Assembly: GCA_916700875.1 (NCBI GenBank)
Contig: CAKAKS010000196.1
Coordinates: forward strand, 248,001-312,000
Source of the DNA: Sebastes aleutianus
Taxonomy: Eukaryota > Chordata > Actinopteri > Perciformes > Sebastidae
DNA: 64,000 nt
Direction: 5' to 3'
In this document: one piece after another, positions 60,801-64,000 of the stretch
Numbering within the stretch: position 1 is the first letter of the stretch
Layout of the letters: each line of letters begins with the position of its first letter
Translations under genes and position numbers: made by a program
Notes under the pieces: generated by a model
Seen by the model: only the letters and a program-made list of their open reading frames with translations
The model's database searches: none
Told to the model about the DNA's origin: nothing

Positions 60801-63392
60801 ATGCTGCAGCCTCTGCACGAGCATCCAGCTGTGTGGGTCAAATGCACAACAACAATATGGATGTAAACTCTTGTGTTGTAGTTGCTCTGAAGCCATGCAT
60901 TGGATGAAAGCAGCGCTTCTTTTTTTTTCTCCCCCCCCACACACCAACACTGTTGTACGGTTGGCCATTAGGCCTATAGTGTGACGTACGGTTGACGCAC
61001 TAGACGGGGTGCATCTATGAAAAATAATTACCTATACTATGTCTGCAAGCTTCAAATGGGTCTCACTCCAATCACTGGTCAGTGTGCGATACAGGTGCAA
61101 GATAAATGATGATATTAATAAAAAATACTATATTAAAAAAAAAATCTATATATTCCTGATAAAAAAAAGCATTTTGTCAGAAATAATGTATTTTTTCTAT
61201 TAAGTTTGGCACAACAGAATATATATATATACAGTATATATATATATATAATATAATAAAATATAATAATAAATTATAATAAAATTATATAATAATAATA
61301 TAATATAATAATATAATAATAAAAATCTAATAAAATAAAAATATAATATATATATATAAAAATATAATATAGATATATTTATTATTATTATTTTTTATAT
61401 TTATTTTCTTTGTAGTACTGGCATAATTTGATTAAAGTTTAATAAACCCTGACCTTTTAAATATATTTTAATTGCTCAACAATATTTAGGGGCTAACCTG
61501 CAAGTATGTTGGTGTCCACTCACTAATGTAAATATTAATAATATATACATAATTTAGACATTAATTGGTCAGTGTGCGATACAGGAGCACGATACAAATA
61601 ATATTAATAAAAATGCTATATTAAAAAAATATCTCTATATATTCCTGATAAAAAAGCATTTTGTCAGAAATAATGTATTTTTTCTATTAAGTTTGGCATA
61701 TACTATATATATATATATATATCATTATTTATATTTATTTTCTTTGTAGTACTGGCATAATTTGATTCAAGTTTAATAAATCCTGACTTTTTAAATATAT
61801 TTTAATTTCTCAACAATATTTAACCTGCAAGTATGTTGGTGTCCACTCACCAATGTAAATATTAATAATATATACATCATTTAGACATTAATTGCAACAT
61901 TGGCCTACTGTTGTTCTTTTTTACCTTTAATGCCCCAATTAAACATCACATAAATCCTTTATTTTTCAGTCCTTAGTGCTCAACATCAAGGTAATAACAT
62001 GTTTCAAAATGATCAAATGAAATCTGTTTACCAGTGGATTCCTAAATTTCACTCATAATGAGGAGGCATACTCAGCTAGGACACATGATCTATGACACAG
62101 CCTGGATGGTTAGTGTCGCTATGGTGACTTGCTTTTTACAAATAGCGCTGACAATGTCAAGTGTCGCTATGGTTGCAGATGAAAATATGTACGCAGGCTT
62201 TTTTTTTTTTTATGAGAAACATCAAGAACTGAATTATATCTGTCTCCATGGTAACCTCAGAGTATAGGAGAGGGAAGAGAGCTCTTTATTTTGCAATAGA
62301 TCCTTGCCTATATCTGAAGGAGCATGACAACACTACGAGAAAAAAGGGATGTTTAAAATAGTGTGGACACAAGTCAGGCTCCTGATTTGCATTAAATGGG
62401 CAGTGAGGTGGCGGCTTCAGCTGCTGATGTCAGACTAGTACATCTATATCTCATGGCCTTATCATGTTAGCACTGCAGGAAAGTGAATCAAGTTGCACTT
62501 AGAAAAGCAGATTTGTACATCTGTGTGTTTGTGTCTTGTGAATTCAAAGCATCTTTTTAAACTTTCTATTTCTTGTAGCCTATAGATGACGTTCTTAACT
62601 TTGAGGTGCAACATGAGTTTGAACTTTGCCTTGCACATGCAGAAAGAAGAGTTGCATGTTTAACGCTCTGAGAACCAATAGATCTTCCTCCTCTTGTGCA
62701 TTTAGTTCGGTGCCACTTCATCCATCTCTACTCCTACCTCTTCTTGAACCAGCTGGTGGCAGACTTGTCTTGAACCAGTGATGCAGCTGTGACTCAGCCC
62801 ACTGATCTACATCCTGTACTATCCACACTGTATCTCAGTGTATGCATAGATTATCAACAGTGTGCACACTGTTGCACTGCTGTGTCTTATCTGAGTGAAT
62901 ACAAACAATAGCTCTGTTTCGGATGTAATCAACACAACATTTTTGATCCATCTAGGAAAAAAAAACAAGATCAAACTCGCCTCCAATGGAGATCCAGCAT
63001 AATTATTGTGAGGATGAAATAAGCCTGGTGATTGGACAGTGTCAAAGAGAACTGAAAAACGGACATTGATGCAATTCAGGAGGCCCCCATAAGAGGAGAA
63101 GGCCAGATAATAGCCCTGATAAGTCCCAGAAACAGGATGAGAAAAGCCCAGAAGAATCTGGATGCCTCCAATACCTGACCTGTCATCACCAAGGGGAGAT
63201 CCACGGCTCAGCGAAAGGGAGGAACCACAGCAGGAAAACAACAGCAAGAAGAGATGGAAGTTAGATAGAAAAAGCGATTCTTAAAAGTAGTATAAGAAAT
63301 AAATGTGATAATAATCATTGAATGTGTATATAGGAATAGAAATGTGTGATTTATCAACCGATCCGACTGTCGACTAGGCAAGGTATGCAACA
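60801..63392. other. AT-rich region upstream of ntrk2, no gene seen
   Basis: 61078-61520 and 61566-61880 are direct duplicates (GGTCAGTGTGCGATACAGG, CATTTTGTCAGAAATAATG, GTTTGGCA, TTGTAGTACTGGCATAATTTG). The first carries an extra ~150-base TA/ATA-rich expansion (61219-61390). 62000-63390 shows no repeat or convincing exon. Confidence 0.6.
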
Positions 63393-63871
63393 TAGATGTG
63401 GGTCATTAGGGGCCTACTATGCCAACATTGTAAAAAAGTGAAAGTGGCACTTAAAAGCAACACGTTCTAGCTTGTTGTAAAACTGAATAAAACGTCCCGT
63501 TTTGAACACAAACAAAAAGGCTTCTTTAAATTAAGGCAACAAAACTACAACTTCTTTAGGTTTAGGCAAAAAAAAAACCACTTGGTTAAGTTTAGGGAAA
63601 AACATCGTGTTTTGGATTGAAATGACCACGAACACAAAGACAACTACACATTCTTGGTTTTCATACGGGATGCAAACTCCGGTTTCCTGGGTGAAAACCC
63701 TCACGCTGTCTATACTACAGCGCCTGACTTCCGCTTCTGCTCCTGTCATAATAACTACGGTCGATAGAGGTCACTGTTGTGTTCTTTTATACCTCCTTTC
63801 AGTGATCTACCATGTGAATAGATGATAAAACATACTAGAGGGTGTAGTAGGCCCTTATTGACCCACATCTA
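63393..63871. mobile_element. MITE with TAGATGTGGGTCA ends
   Basis: Start TAGATGTGGGTCATTAGGGG; inverted end TAGATGTGGGTCAATAAGGG. The ~22-base inverted repeat continues into GGCCTACTA. 479 bp, no transposase; the open frames inside are incidental. Flanking TA/CA suggests but does not prove a TA target. Confidence 0.75.
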
Positions 63872-64000
63872 TAGGGCTTATAGCAGTTGATAACACCTAT
63901 TTAACACAAACTACACAGAAGCACCAAAACCGCAAAGTTATATCTATAAGCCCGTCTTGCAGTGTTGGTCTCTGCTGTACTCTGCTCCTCTGCTCCTCTG

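Overview
The window looks like nuclear DNA from a ray-finned (teleost, probably percomorph) fish. It carries split vertebrate genes with consensus splice sites, large introns, many short non-autonomous DNA transposons, an L2-type LINE end, tRNA-derived SINEs and microsatellites. I assembled three genes exon by exon; all junctions keep frame and the totals are whole codons.

Layout: (1) 1-3774 is intron or upstream DNA packed with duplicated blocks. (2) 3775-15755 (+) holds the last 19 coding exons of an integrin alpha-1 gene (itga1). The signal peptide, first propeller blades and I-domain lie before base 1. A 3'UTR runs to about 17865. (3) 17.9-20.8 kb is an intergenic, AT-rich stretch with an L2 relic that is itself interrupted. 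(4) 21015-32798 (+) is complete kcmf1 (ZZ/C2H2 zinc-finger E3 ubiquitin ligase, 389 aa). It has a roughly 3 kb satellite-like array in intron 1 and an AT-AC (U12-type) intron 4. (5) About 33-37 kb is kcmf1 3'UTR and intergenic repeats. (6) 40319-60096 (-) is complete ntrk2 (TrkB neurotrophin receptor kinase, 18 coding exons, about 796 aa). It is convergent with kcmf1, with its 3'UTR probably reaching about 36.86 kb. (7) 60.1-64 kb is upstream of ntrk2, mostly AT-rich duplications and a MITE.

The three genes do not form a functional unit: a collagen-type adhesion receptor subunit, a ubiquitin ligase and a neurotrophin receptor. I found no bacterial-type system, CRISPR array or novel multi-gene system. 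What stands out is transposon archaeology: one hAT-like family has four copies, three of which host later insertions, one three levels deep. Also notable are non-canonical splice sites (GC-AG in itga1, AT-AC in kcmf1), a 9-base microexon in ntrk2, a higher-order tandem array, long hairpin repeats, and two decayed Harbinger-like elements that retain a Myb/SANT-like coding relic.
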